NCBI RefSeq assembly: GCF_026968045.1
Contig: NZ_JAPVBQ010000001.1
Location: forward strand, 124,001 to 188,000
Direction: 5' to 3'
DNA from: Modestobacter sp. VKM Ac-2977
Lineage (GTDB): Bacteria; Actinomycetota; Actinomycetes; Mycobacteriales; Geodermatophilaceae
Length of the DNA: 64,000 nucleotides
Within the stretch, counting starts at the first letter, position 1; every line of letters begins with the position of its first letter. A program made the position numbers and the translations under genes. Below the pieces are notes generated by a model. That model worked only from the letters and a program-made list of their open reading frames with translations, was not told the origin of the DNA and did not search any database. Below are positions 43,231-51,257 of the stretch, piece after piece.

Positions 43231-44819
43231 GGCTCGGGCGGCGCGGCGAGCTGTCCCTGACCGACCGGCTGGCCGCCCTGCGCGAGGCGGTGGAGGTCGC
43301 CGAGGGGCGGCTGGAGGTGCCGGAGGTCGCCAGCGCCCGTGCCCTGCTGGCCAAGGCCGGTGCGCGGGAGGCGCTCGGCGACGCCACCGTGGTCGCGCTG
43401 GCCGGGGCGACCGGGAGCGGGAAGTCCACCCTGTTCAACGCGCTCAGCGGCAGCGAGGTGAGCACGCCGGGCGTGCGCCGACCGACCACCGGCGTCGCGC
43501 ACGCCAGCGTGTGGGGGGAGCACGGGTCCGACCGGCTCCTGGACTGGCTCCAGGTGCCCCGCCGGCACCGGGTCGAGTCGGGTGACCCGGCCCTGGACGG
43601 GCTGGTGCTGCTCGACCTGCCCGACCACGACAGCGTCCGGCTGGAGAACCGGCTGGAGGTCGACCGGCTGGTGGAGCTGGTGGACGTGTTGGTGTGGGTG
43701 CTCGACCCGCAGAAGTACGCCGACGCCGCGGTGCACTCGCAGTACCTGGCGCCGCTGGCCGGGCACGCGGGGGTGCTGGTCGTCGTCCTCAACCAGGTCG
43801 ACCGGCTGGACGAGCCGGCCGCCCGCGCCTGCCTGGCCGACCTGCGCGGGCTGCTGGACCGGGAGGGTCTCGGGGCGACCCCGGTGCTGCCCACCGCGGC
43901 CCGCACCGGCGCCGGGCTGCCGGAGCTGCGCACCGAGCTGGCCCGCCGGGTCGCCGCCCGCCGGGCGGCCACCGACCGGCTGGCCGCCGACGCCCGGGCC
44001 GCTGCCGGTGCGCTCGCCGAGCACTGCGCACCCGACGCCGGCCCGGACCGCAGCCGTGACCCCGACGAGTGGGCGGGGCTGACCGAGGCGCTCGCCGACG
44101 CCGCCGGGGTGCCGGCCGTGGTCACCGCGGTGGAGCGCTCGGCCCGCCGTCGCGGCGCCGCGCACACCGGGTGGCCGGTGCTGCGCTGGACGGGGAAGCT
44201 CCGGGCCGACCCGCTGGGCCGGCTGCACCTGGGCAACGAGGCGGCCCGCAGCTCACTGCCCCAGGCCGGGGCCGTGCAGCAGGCGGGCGTGGGGGCGGCG
44301 CTTCGCCGGGCGCGGGACTCCGCCGGCCACGGACTGCCGCAGGCCTGGCGGGACGAGCTGCGCCGCACCGCCGAGTTCTCGCAAGACCGTCTCGCCGACC
44401 GGCTGGACCGCGCCGTCGCCGGGACCGACCTGGGCCCGGACCGCACACCGCTGTGGCAGCGGGCGGTCGGCGGGCTGCAGTGGCTGCTCGTGCTGACCGC
44501 CCTGGTCGGCGCGCTGTGGCTGCTCGGCCTGGTCGGCCTGGGGTTGCTCCAGCTGGACGACGTCGTCCCGCTGCCCCGGGTCGAGGGCATCCCACTGCCG
44601 ACGCTGCTGCTGGCCGGGGGCCTGCTCGCCGGATTGCTGCTGGCGCTGCTGGCCCGGCCACTGGTGCACGTCGGCGCCCGGAGACGGGCCAGACAGGTGC
44701 GGCGGCGGTTGCTGGACCGGGTCGGTGAGGTGGCCGACGCGGAGGTGGTCGAGCCGCTCACCGAGGCCCGCGAGGACCACACCCGGTTCTGCGCGGCGGT
44801 GACCCGCGCCGGCAGCTAG
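43227..44819 (+). CDS. Dynamin-like/YfjP-type GTPase B with two membrane helices
   Basis: 530 residues from GTG overlapping the previous stop (GTGA). G1 GATGSGKST (60-68), G2 RPTTGVAH, G3 LLDLPDHDS and G4 NQVD are visible. The C-terminal third has two membrane helices (LLVLTALVGALWLLGLVGLG and LPTLLLAGGLLAGLLLALL). The overlap indicates co-translation with GTPase A, suggesting a heteromeric complex as in paired bacterial dynamins. The TAG stop shares CTAG with the stop of the convergent MFS gene. Confidence 0.82.
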   Translation: MRLGRRGELSLTDRLAALREAVEVAEGRLEVPEVASARALLAKAGAREALGDATVVALAGATGSGKSTLFNALSGSEVSTPGVRRPTTGVAHASVWGEHGSDRLLDWLQVPRRHRVESGDPALDGLVLLDLPDHDSVRLENRLEVDRLVELVDVLVWVLDPQKYADAAVHSQYLAPLAGHAGVLVVVLNQVDRLDEPAARACLADLRGLLDREGLGATPVLPTAARTGAGLPELRTELARRVAARRAATDRLAADARAAAGALAEHCAPDAGPDRSRDPDEWAGLTEALADAAGVPAVVTAVERSARRRGAAHTGWPVLRWTGKLRADPLGRLHLGNEAARSSLPQAGAVQQAGVGAALRRARDSAGHGLPQAWRDELRRTAEFSQDRLADRLDRAVAGTDLGPDRTPLWQRAVGGLQWLLVLTALVGALWLLGLVGLGLLQLDDVVPLPRVEGIPLPTLLLAGGLLAGLLLALLARPLVHVGARRRARQVRRRLLDRVGEVADAEVVEPLTEAREDHTRFCAAVTRAGS

Positions 44820-46054
44820 TCGAGGGCGGCGGCGGGAGCCCGGTGCGCGGGCTCCACGACCGGAGTGGCCGGCCGCCGGGCGTGCAGGGCCAGGCCGCCC
44901 ACGGCCAGCAGGGCCAGCACGATGACGGCGACGCCGTACACCTGCGCCGTCCGCTCCAGGCCGATGTGCCCGGCCGCCACCCCCGCGGCGATCGCCGGCA
45001 CGCTGAAGGCCAGGTAGCTGGCGGTGAAGACCGCGGACAGCAACGCGGCCCGCTGCCCGGGGGCGACGCCCTGGGTGACGGTCGCCATCGCACCGAGGAA
45101 GGCGGTGCCGAAGCCGAAGCCGGAGACCACCGCGGCGACGAAGAAGAGCGTGAGCGAGCCGGTGGTCAGCGCGGTCACGGTGCCGGCCACCCCGACGGCG
45201 AAGACCAGGGCACCGACGACCATCGACCGGGCCGGCGCCACGGTGCGCATGGAGAGCGAGCCGACCAGGCCGGTGCCGTTGAGCGCGAGGATGACCAGGC
45301 TGCCCACGACGTGGTCCTGCACGTCGAAGACGCCGGCCACCAGCGACGGGCCGAGCGAGGCGTAGAGCCCGCCCAGCGCCCAGGTGGCGACCAGGCAGGG
45401 CAGGACGACGACGAACGCCCGGCGCTGCGACGCGGGCACCTGCACGCTGGGCCGCAGCGACCGTGCCGCACCGGGCAGCCGGGGGGAGGACTCCGGCAGG
45501 AACACCCACACCCCGGCGGCAGCGGCCACGCACAGCACGGTGAGGGCGCCGAAGACCCAGCTGGTCGGCGCGGGCAGGAACTCGACCGCCAGCCCGGCGC
45601 TCACCGCGCCGACCGAGAGCCCGACCGCGGGGGCCGCGGAGTTGACCAGCGCGCCCAGCGGGCGGTCCGGGTGCTGCAGGTCCAGCAGCGCGGCACCGAA
45701 CGCGCCGGTCAGGGCCCCGGTGGCCAGCCCCTGGACGATGCGGGCCAGCAGCAGCCACTCCACCCCGTCGGCGGTCAGGAACAGCACCATCGAGACGGCC
45801 TCGAGCAGCAGCGCGACGGCGAGCACCGGGCGGCGGCCCACGTGGTCCGACAGCGCCCCGACCACCAGCAGCGACAGCAGCAGCGCGAAGGCGTAGACGC
45901 CGAAGACGACGGTGATCAGGCCGGAGCCGAAGCCGAACTCCTCCGCGTAGACGCGGTACAGCGGCGAGGGCACCCCGGAGGCGGCGAGCATCAGGGTCAG
46001 CAGCACGGCCACCGACCAGAAGGCGGCGGGCGGGCTGAGCTCACGACGGGGCAC
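44816..46054 (-). CDS. MFS transporter
   Basis: 412 residues with 12 predicted helices. Loop 2-3 motif A is VVGALSDHVGRRPVLAVALL and motif C-like VNSAAPAVGLSVGAVSAGL lies in helix 5, pointing to drug/solute efflux by proton antiport. Substrate unknown. GTG 46054 (VPRRELSPPAAFW) is preferred over GTG 46132, because the longer version would start inside the palindromic element at 46095-46122. Confidence 0.82.
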   Translation of the reverse strand: MPRRELSPPAAFWSVAVLLTLMLAASGVPSPLYRVYAEEFGFGSGLITVVFGVYAFALLLSLLVVGALSDHVGRRPVLAVALLLEAVSMVLFLTADGVEWLLLARIVQGLATGALTGAFGAALLDLQHPDRPLGALVNSAAPAVGLSVGAVSAGLAVEFLPAPTSWVFGALTVLCVAAAAGVWVFLPESSPRLPGAARSLRPSVQVPASQRRAFVVVLPCLVATWALGGLYASLGPSLVAGVFDVQDHVVGSLVILALNGTGLVGSLSMRTVAPARSMVVGALVFAVGVAGTVTALTTGSLTLFFVAAVVSGFGFGTAFLGAMATVTQGVAPGQRAALLSAVFTASYLAFSVPAIAAGVAAGHIGLERTAQVYGVAVIVLALLAVGGLALHARRPATPVVEPAHRAPAAALD

Positions 46055-46094
46055 GAACCGATGCAAGCACCAACGAAGCCCTGCTGTTCCACGG

Positions 46095-46122
46095 AGAGGC
46101 CGGAGTCGCGACTTCGGCCCCT
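46095..46122. repeat. Palindromic element P3 (TCGCGA core), intergenic
   Basis: AGAGGCCGGAGTCGCGACTT followed by CGGCCCCT. The axis is at 46108/46109 and 12 of 14 base pairs match. Same architecture as P1 and P2: GC-rich arm, four-base step, TCGCGA. Lies between the divergent or tandem starts of the MFS gene and the VOC gene's end. Confidence 0.7.
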
Positions 46123-46169
46123 CCCTCGTCACGCGACGCGCTCGCCGTCCGGGGTGGCGGGCCGACCCG

Positions 46170-46574
46170 TCACGGCGGGCCGTCCCAGGTGGTCAGGCAG
46201 AACGGGTGACCGGCCGGGTCGGCGTACACGGAGCAGTGGTCGTCATTGGGCTGGAACTCGTACTTCTCCGCACCGGCCGCCAGCACCCGGACCTCGGCCG
46301 CGTCCCGGTCCGTCACCAGGAGGTCCAGGTGTGACTGCATCGGCACCGGACCGGTCGGCCAGGTCGGCGGGGTGTGCGCGGGCACGGTCTGGAAGTCGAT
46401 CCGTCCGCCCGGACCGTCGACCCGCGCCCACCCCTCGTGCCGCATGACCACCGCACCGCCGGTGATCTCGGCGTAGAAGGTGGCCAGTGCGCCGGCGTCC
46501 GGGCAGTCGAGGGTGACCGAGTTCAGCCGGATCGAGTCGTCCCGGACCTCGCCCACGTCGCGTTGATCGTCCAT
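46170..46574 (-). CDS. VOC-superfamily protein
   Basis: 134 residues. SIRLNSVTLDCPDAGALATFYAEITG opens module 1; SHLDLLVTDRDAAEVRVLAAGAEKYEF opens module 2, ending YADPAGHPFCLTTWD. The ADPAGHPFCL motif defines a common actinobacterial VOC subgroup with unknown substrate. It differs from the copy at 26886-27311 and is a separate lineage. ATG start. Confidence 0.83.
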   Translation of the reverse strand: MDDQRDVGEVRDDSIRLNSVTLDCPDAGALATFYAEITGGAVVMRHEGWARVDGPGGRIDFQTVPAHTPPTWPTGPVPMQSHLDLLVTDRDAAEVRVLAAGAEKYEFQPNDDHCSVYADPAGHPFCLTTWDGPP

Positions 46575-46617
46575 GCCGTGAGGACCTCCCCAGCGGGCGG
46601 AACTCGTCGGTCCTCCG

Positions 46618-48147
46618 TCAGCCCGGGTAGCGGCGGCTGGTGAAGACCTGGCCGGACGGCGTCACCCGGGTCTGGGTGGAGCCGATCATCACCAGGCAAC
46701 GCATGTCGACGGACTCGGGGTCGAACTCACCGAGGGTGGTCACGGTGACCGACTCCGCCGCGCCGCCGACGTCCCGGCCGATCACGACCACGGTCTCCGG
46801 CTTCCTGACCTCCAGCAGCGCCTGGTGCGCCTCGCCCAGCTGGTGCGGCCGGGCCTTGGAGCGCGGGTTGTACAGCGCGATCACCAGGTCGGCGGCGGCC
46901 GCGTGGCGCAGCCGGTCGAGCACGACGTCCCACGGCTTGAGGACGTCGGACAGCGAGAGGATCGCGAAGTCGTGCCCGAGCGGCGCACCCACCCGCGACG
47001 CGACCGCCTGCGCCGCGGTGAGCCCGGGCAGCACCCGCACCTCCACGTCGGGGAAGTCGTCCGCCGCCACCTCGAGCACCGCGGCGGCCATCGCGAACAC
47101 GCCGGGGTCGCCGCTGGATACGACGGCCACGCGCCGTCCGGACCGGGCCAGCTCCAGGGCGTGCGCGGCGCGCTCGGCCTCCACCCGGTTGTCGCTGGGG
47201 TGCCGGGTCTGCCGTGGGTTGGCCGGCACCCGGTCCAGGTAGGGGCCGTAGCCGACCAGGTCGTCGGCGCGGGCCAGCGCCTCGGCGGCCTCGGGCGTCG
47301 TCCAGCTGCGCTGCCCGGGGCCGAGGCCGACCACCACCACCTCGCCGGTGCGCACCTCGGTCTCACTGGCCTGTTCCGGGCCCGGGACCGGCCCGGTCAG
47401 CTCGCTGGGCAGCAGCGCGAGGGAGAAGTAGGGAACGGTGTCGGGGTCCACCTCGGCCAGCGGCATGGTGCGCTGCTGGGCGGTCGTCGCCCGCTCCACG
47501 TAGAAGGCGCGGTCGAGCACCCCGGCGGCCTCGAAGGCGTCGCGGACGTTGCGGAACGTGCGGCCGAGCTTCATCACCGCGGCGGAGTCGGTGGTCGACA
47601 GCCACTCGGCGAGCTCGTCGGACGGCAGCGTGCCGGGCAGCACGGTGAGCACCTCGTCCCGCTCCACCAGCGGCCGGCCGAGCACCGCGGCCGCGCCGCT
47701 GACGCTGGTCACGCCCGGGACCACCTCGGTCGGGTACCGGTGCGCCAGCCGCTTGTGCATGTGCATGTACGAGCCGTAGAAGAACGGGTCGCCCTCGGCG
47801 AGGACGACGACGTCCCGGCCGGCGTCCAGGTGCGCGGCCAGCCGGGCCGCGGCGGCCTCGTAGAACTCGTCGATCGCCCCCTGGTAGCCGCCGGGGTGCG
47901 CGGTGGTCTCGGTGGTCACCGGGTAGACCAGCAGCTCCTCGACCTGGCCCTCGCGCAGGTACGGCGCGGCCAGCCCGCGGGCGACCGATCGGCCGTGCTG
48001 GGCGGCGTGGAAGGCGACCACGTCGGCCGCGCCGATCAGCCGGGCCGCCTTCACCGTCACCAGCTCCGGGTCGCCCGGCCCCAGCCCCACCCCGTACAGC
48101 CGCCCCGTCCCCGTCGAGGGGCCAGAATCGCGACTTTGGCCCCTCAT
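46618..48147 (-). CDS. cobIJ: Precorrin-2 C20-methyltransferase / precorrin-3B C17-methyltransferase fusion
   Basis: 509 residues. CobI half (about 15-245): LYGVGLGPGDPELVTVKAARLI, VLAEGDPFFYGSYMHM, VVPGVTSVSGAAAVL. CobJ half (about 265-505): VVVVGLGPGQRSWTTPEAAEAL, VSSGDPGVFAMAAAVLE, LPGLTAAQAVASRVGAPLGHDF, ALYNPRSKARP. The same fusion exists in M. tuberculosis Rv2066. ATG overlaps the cobH stop (ATGA). Its first codons, encoding RGQSRDSGPS, are contributed by the palindromic element P2, so the N-terminal tail is not native to the family. Confidence 0.95.
   Translation of the reverse strand: MRGQSRDSGPSTGTGRLYGVGLGPGDPELVTVKAARLIGAADVVAFHAAQHGRSVARGLAAPYLREGQVEELLVYPVTTETTAHPGGYQGAIDEFYEAAAARLAAHLDAGRDVVVLAEGDPFFYGSYMHMHKRLAHRYPTEVVPGVTSVSGAAAVLGRPLVERDEVLTVLPGTLPSDELAEWLSTTDSAAVMKLGRTFRNVRDAFEAAGVLDRAFYVERATTAQQRTMPLAEVDPDTVPYFSLALLPSELTGPVPGPEQASETEVRTGEVVVVGLGPGQRSWTTPEAAEALARADDLVGYGPYLDRVPANPRQTRHPSDNRVEAERAAHALELARSGRRVAVVSSGDPGVFAMAAAVLEVAADDFPDVEVRVLPGLTAAQAVASRVGAPLGHDFAILSLSDVLKPWDVVLDRLRHAAAADLVIALYNPRSKARPHQLGEAHQALLEVRKPETVVVIGRDVGGAAESVTVTTLGEFDPESVDMRCLVMIGSTQTRVTPSGQVFTSRRYPG
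48116..48145. repeat. Palindromic element P2 (TCGCGA core) at the cobIJ start
   Basis: GAGGGGCC and GGCCCCTC arms enclose a centre with TCGCGA; axis 48130/48131. Its last base abuts the cobIJ ATG and cobH stop. On the cobIJ strand it reads GQSRDSGP, in the same frame as P1 in the chelatase gene (GQSRDLGP). Confidence 0.78.
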
Positions 48148-48764
48148 TCGGCGGTGCTCGCGATCGCGTTGACGGCGGCGGCGGTGATGGCGCTGCCACC
48201 GCGCCGGCCGCGGACGGCGAGGAACTCCAGGTCCGAGGCGGCCAGCGCCTCCTTGGACTCGACGGCACCGATGAAGCCCACCGGGATGCCGATGACCGCG
48301 GCCGGGCGCGGGGCGCCGTCGCGGACCATCTCCAGCAGGTGGAACAGCGCGGTGGGGGCGTTGCCGATCGCGACGACGGCGCCGTCCAGCCGGTCGCCCC
48401 ACAGGTGCATCGCCGCCGCGGTGCGGGTGGTTCCCATCTCCCGGGCGAGGTCGGGGGTGCGCGGGTCGTTGAGGGTGCAGACGACCTCGTTGAACGCCGG
48501 CAGCCGCTTGCGGGTCACGCCGGAGGCGACCATCTGGGCGTCGCACAGCACCGGGGCGCCGGACTCCAGCGCCTTGCGGCCGGCCCGGACGACGTCGGGG
48601 GAGAAGGCCACGTCGGCCACCAGGTCGACCTGCCCGCAGGCGTGGATCATCCGGACGGCGACCTGGGCGACGTCCTCGGGCAGGCCCGACAGGTCGGCCT
48701 CGGCGCGGATGGTGGCGAAGGACTGCCGGTAGATCTCGGCGCCGTCGTGCTCGTAGGAGTACAT
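48144..48764 (-). CDS. cobH: Precorrin-8X methylmutase
   Basis: 206 residues (CobH/CbiC), moves the C11 methyl to C12 to give hydrogenobyrinate. His41 in RMIHACGQVDL matches the catalytic His of characterised CobH. SGVTRKRLPA, GNAPTALFHLLEM and PVGFIGAVESKEAL are family motifs. ATG overlaps the cobG stop by one base, and its TGA overlaps cobIJ's ATG. Confidence 0.96.
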   Translation of the reverse strand: MYSYEHDGAEIYRQSFATIRAEADLSGLPEDVAQVAVRMIHACGQVDLVADVAFSPDVVRAGRKALESGAPVLCDAQMVASGVTRKRLPAFNEVVCTLNDPRTPDLAREMGTTRTAAAMHLWGDRLDGAVVAIGNAPTALFHLLEMVRDGAPRPAAVIGIPVGFIGAVESKEALAASDLEFLAVRGRRGGSAITAAAVNAIASTAE

Positions 48765-49966
48765 CAGTCCTCTTCGATCCAGAGTTCGTAGCCGGACGGC
48801 GTCGCGACGACGTCGACGACCCCACCCTGCGGTCGGCCGCAGCGGCGCTCGCAGCCGGCCCAGTGCTGTCGGGCGCCGCCGGCGGGCAGCGTCCGGGTGG
48901 AGACGGCGGTGACCGCGTCGGCGCGGACGTCGGCCAGCGACTTGGCGCAGCCCGGACGGCCGGCACAGGTGGTGACCTGCAGCCAGGGGCTCGCCTCGTC
49001 GAACACCATGCCGGTGCGGAACAGGTCGACGGCGGCGTCGTCCACGGCGTCCTCGGCCAGGTCGGGCACGACGACGCTGCGCCACGGCGTCAGCTGCACT
49101 TCGTCGGCCAGCCGGGCGAGCAGGTCGGCCTGGTCGGCGCTGAGTCGGCCCAGCGGGACGACGCCGATCAGCGCCGTCCGGCCGTCCACCTGCGTCGCGG
49201 CCCCGACCGGCCCCACCACCGCCGCCCCCGGCACCTCCACCGGACCACCAAGATGGCCATTTTGGTGGTCCGGGAGGGCCAAGCGGGTGGCGACGCGGGT
49301 GGGACCGTCGGTGAGCTCGGTCAGGCGCCAGGCGGTGGAGCCCTGGGCCGTGCGCTCGGTGAGGAAGGCGCGGGCAGCGTCGAGGGCGAGCGCCACCGCG
49401 TCGGCCGGGGAGCAGCGCAGGCCGGAGTCGACGCCGCCGAGGAGCAGGGCCACGGTGTCGGCGGAGAGGGCCAGCAGGCCGACGTCCCCACCGAGACCGG
49501 CGACGTCGCCCCGGCCGTCGTCCAGGGTGAGCAGGAAGCGGCCGGGCAGCTCGGCCAGGGCCGGATCGGCGCAGAGGCCGGCGTCGAAGGCGGCGATCCA
49601 CGGCCGGACGTCGACGTGCCCGCCCTCGGTGCGCCCGGACAGCGTGCTGGCCAGCACGTTGCGCACCCGCTCGTGCGTGGCGCTGGGCAGCAGCCCGACG
49701 GCGGCCAGCCGGTCGCCCAGCTCGACCTCCGCGCCGGCAGGGAGGCCGCGCAGCTGCAGGTTGCCGCGGCTGGTCAGCTCCAGGTGCCCGTCGCCGAGCT
49801 CCCGGGCCGCCGCCGCCAGCGCCTGCAGCTGCACCGCGCGGATCGCCCCGCCCGGCACCCGGACCCGGGCCAGCCCGCCGTCGGCGGCGGCGTGGGTCTG
49901 CAGGGCGCCGGGGCAGGCGTCGGCGCGGTCGCGCGGAGGGGAGACGGAGGCACCGGATGAGGACAT
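48764..49966 (-). CDS. cobG: Precorrin-3B synthase, oxygen-dependent
   Basis: 400 residues of sulfite/nitrite-reductase-like fold, which uses O2 and a 4Fe-4S/siroheme-type centre to prepare ring contraction in the aerobic pathway. Cluster ligands: Cys334 and Cys340 (TCAGRPGCAKS) and Cys372 and Cys376 (GCERRCGRP). LTSRGNLQLRGLP is the N-terminal ferredoxin-like half-domain motif. A 34-nt palindrome (P4) interrupts the coding sequence without breaking the frame. It heads the cobG-cobH-cobIJ operon. Confidence 0.93.
   Translation of the reverse strand: MSSSGASVSPPRDRADACPGALQTHAAADGGLARVRVPGGAIRAVQLQALAAAARELGDGHLELTSRGNLQLRGLPAGAEVELGDRLAAVGLLPSATHERVRNVLASTLSGRTEGGHVDVRPWIAAFDAGLCADPALAELPGRFLLTLDDGRGDVAGLGGDVGLLALSADTVALLLGGVDSGLRCSPADAVALALDAARAFLTERTAQGSTAWRLTELTDGPTRVATRLALPDHQNGHLGGPVEVPGAAVVGPVGAATQVDGRTALIGVVPLGRLSADQADLLARLADEVQLTPWRSVVVPDLAEDAVDDAAVDLFRTGMVFDEASPWLQVTTCAGRPGCAKSLADVRADAVTAVSTRTLPAGGARQHWAGCERRCGRPQGGVVDVVATPSGYELWIEED
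49240..49273. repeat. Palindromic element P4 (TGGCCA core) inside cobG
   Basis: CCGGACCACCAA and TTGGTGGTCCGG flank ...TGGCCA...; 16 of 17 pairs match (one G-T), axis 49256/49257. Encodes PDHQNGHLGGP near residues 231-242 of CobG, between the two halves. Shares the CCAAAnTSGCSATCTTGG centre pattern with P1 and P2 but has longer, different outer arms. Confidence 0.78.
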
Positions 49967-50032
49967 GGCGCTCGCGAGGCTACTTCCCGACGACCCCGGC
50001 GCACCGGGGCCGTCGGACCCGCTCCTGCTGGA

Positions 50033-50746
50033 TCAGGTCAGCGACGTCCGGTCGAAGGACATCCAGACCCGCCGCCGGTCGGCCCGGGTGCGCACCTTCG
50101 CCATCGCGTCGACCCGCTGCTGCTGCTCGGCGGTGGCGCGGTGCTCCACGACGGCGAGCTCGGCCTGCCGCATGTCCCGCTCGGCCGCCTCCTCCGCCGG
50201 GGTCTGGGGGAGCTGCGGGTCGGTGTCCTCGGAGGACATCTCGGGGCCGGTGTCCTCCCGGTACGGGCTGTCGGCCGGCAGGTTGCCGCTGATCCGGCCG
50301 TAGGCGCCCAGCGTCAGCAGCACCAGGCCGGCGCCGATGGAGAAGATGACGTTGGCCATCGAGAACGCCAGCAGGTTGAACTCGCTCTCCAGGACCGCCA
50401 GGTTGGCCAGCGCCGAGACGAGGAAGAGCGTGCCGATGACCAGCATCGTGTTCGACGCGGCGCGGGGGCCGAGGAATGCGGTGACCACCAGCACCAGCGC
50501 GGTGACCACCGAGATCGTGGAGAGCAGGCCGTTGGAGGAGAGGCCGGCCACCTCGCCGCCGTCGGTGGAGAAGTAGGCCAGCCCGTCGGCGAAACCGAGC
50601 AGGCCGAAGGCGAGCAGGACCAGGGCCACGACCACCGCGCCGACGCGCTGCACGGTGTGGACCACCGACCCGCCACCCTCGTCGGTCTGGTTCGCGTCGT
50701 CTGACCGGTTCGGCCGACGGTCTCGCAGGTTCTCGCGCACGCCCAT
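50033..50746 (-). CDS. DUF4383-type membrane protein
   Basis: 237 residues. Four hydrophobic helices: VHTVQRVGAVVVALVLLAFG, a second containing LLSTISVVTALVLVVTAFL, then NTMLVIGTLFLVSALANLAV and ANVIFSIGAGLVLLTLGAYG. Spacing fits the actinobacterial DUF4383 family. The C-terminal tail is soluble, charged and rich in Glu/Arg (EEAAERDMRQAELAVVEHRA), likely coiled coil. ATG with GGAGG 7 bases upstream. Role unknown. Confidence 0.78.
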   Translation of the reverse strand: MGVRENLRDRRPNRSDDANQTDEGGGSVVHTVQRVGAVVVALVLLAFGLLGFADGLAYFSTDGGEVAGLSSNGLLSTISVVTALVLVVTAFLGPRAASNTMLVIGTLFLVSALANLAVLESEFNLLAFSMANVIFSIGAGLVLLTLGAYGRISGNLPADSPYREDTGPEMSSEDTDPQLPQTPAEEAAERDMRQAELAVVEHRATAEQQQRVDAMAKVRTRADRRRVWMSFDRTSLT

Positions 50747-50879
50747 GGTTTGCCTCCGTCGTGTGGATGACCAGACACCGGGGCTTCGTCGGTGACGGCT
50801 CGGACGGATGCGCCGCGTGCACGACGCGCCGGGAAGAGCCGTGGGGACGCCGCTGTTACGGGCCGGTGGAAGGAGCGTC

Positions 50880-51209
50880 ATGACCCAGCCGTACGAGATC
50901 GACCTGCACTCGGAGTACCTGCGCGCGGACCTGTTCCTCGCGATGGGGCAGCCCGCGGAGGCCGCCCGCGTCCTGGAGGCGGTGGTCGCCGCCGAGCCGG
51001 ACAACCAGGCCGCGCTGGAGCTGCTGGCCCGCAGTTGCTTCGGTTCGGCCCAGCTCGGCCGCGCCGAGGACGCGCTGGCCCGGCTGGTGGAGCTGGCCCC
51101 GGCCAACGGGTGGGCCCGCCGCGCGCTGGCCCGGACCCTGGAGCGGCAGAGCCGCGGTGCCGACGCCGCCGTCCACCACCGGGTCGCCGACGCACTCGGC
51201 GCCGCCTGA
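50880..51209 (+). CDS. Tetratricopeptide-repeat small protein
   Basis: 109 residues, almost all TPR helices: YLRADLFLAMGQPAEAARVLEAVV, ALELLARSCFGSAQLGRAEDALARLVEL, WARRALARTLERQSRGADAAVHH. Three repeats form a small scaffold for protein binding. ATG with GGAAGGAG 4-8 bases upstream. Divergent from the DUF4383 gene across a 133-base region. Confidence 0.8.
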   Translation: MTQPYEIDLHSEYLRADLFLAMGQPAEAARVLEAVVAAEPDNQAALELLARSCFGSAQLGRAEDALARLVELAPANGWARRALARTLERQSRGADAAVHHRVADALGAA

Positions 51210-51218
51210 CGTACGCCG

Positions 51219-51248
51219 GGGGCGCGTTCCCGATCAGGGACGCGCCCC
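51219..51248. terminator. Hairpin between convergent genes
   Basis: GGGGCGCGTTCCC at 51219-51231 pairs with GGGACGCGCCCC at 51237-51248 with one bulged T and a 5-base loop, between the TPR gene stop and the MFS gene stop. Confidence 0.7.
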
Positions 51249-51257
51249 TGCTCCGTC

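Noticed and set aside
46055-46132. Longer MFS protein starting at GTG 46132
   Set aside because: Its added N-terminus would be translated from the palindromic element and a non-conserved Arg-rich stretch; helix 1 begins after GTG 46054.
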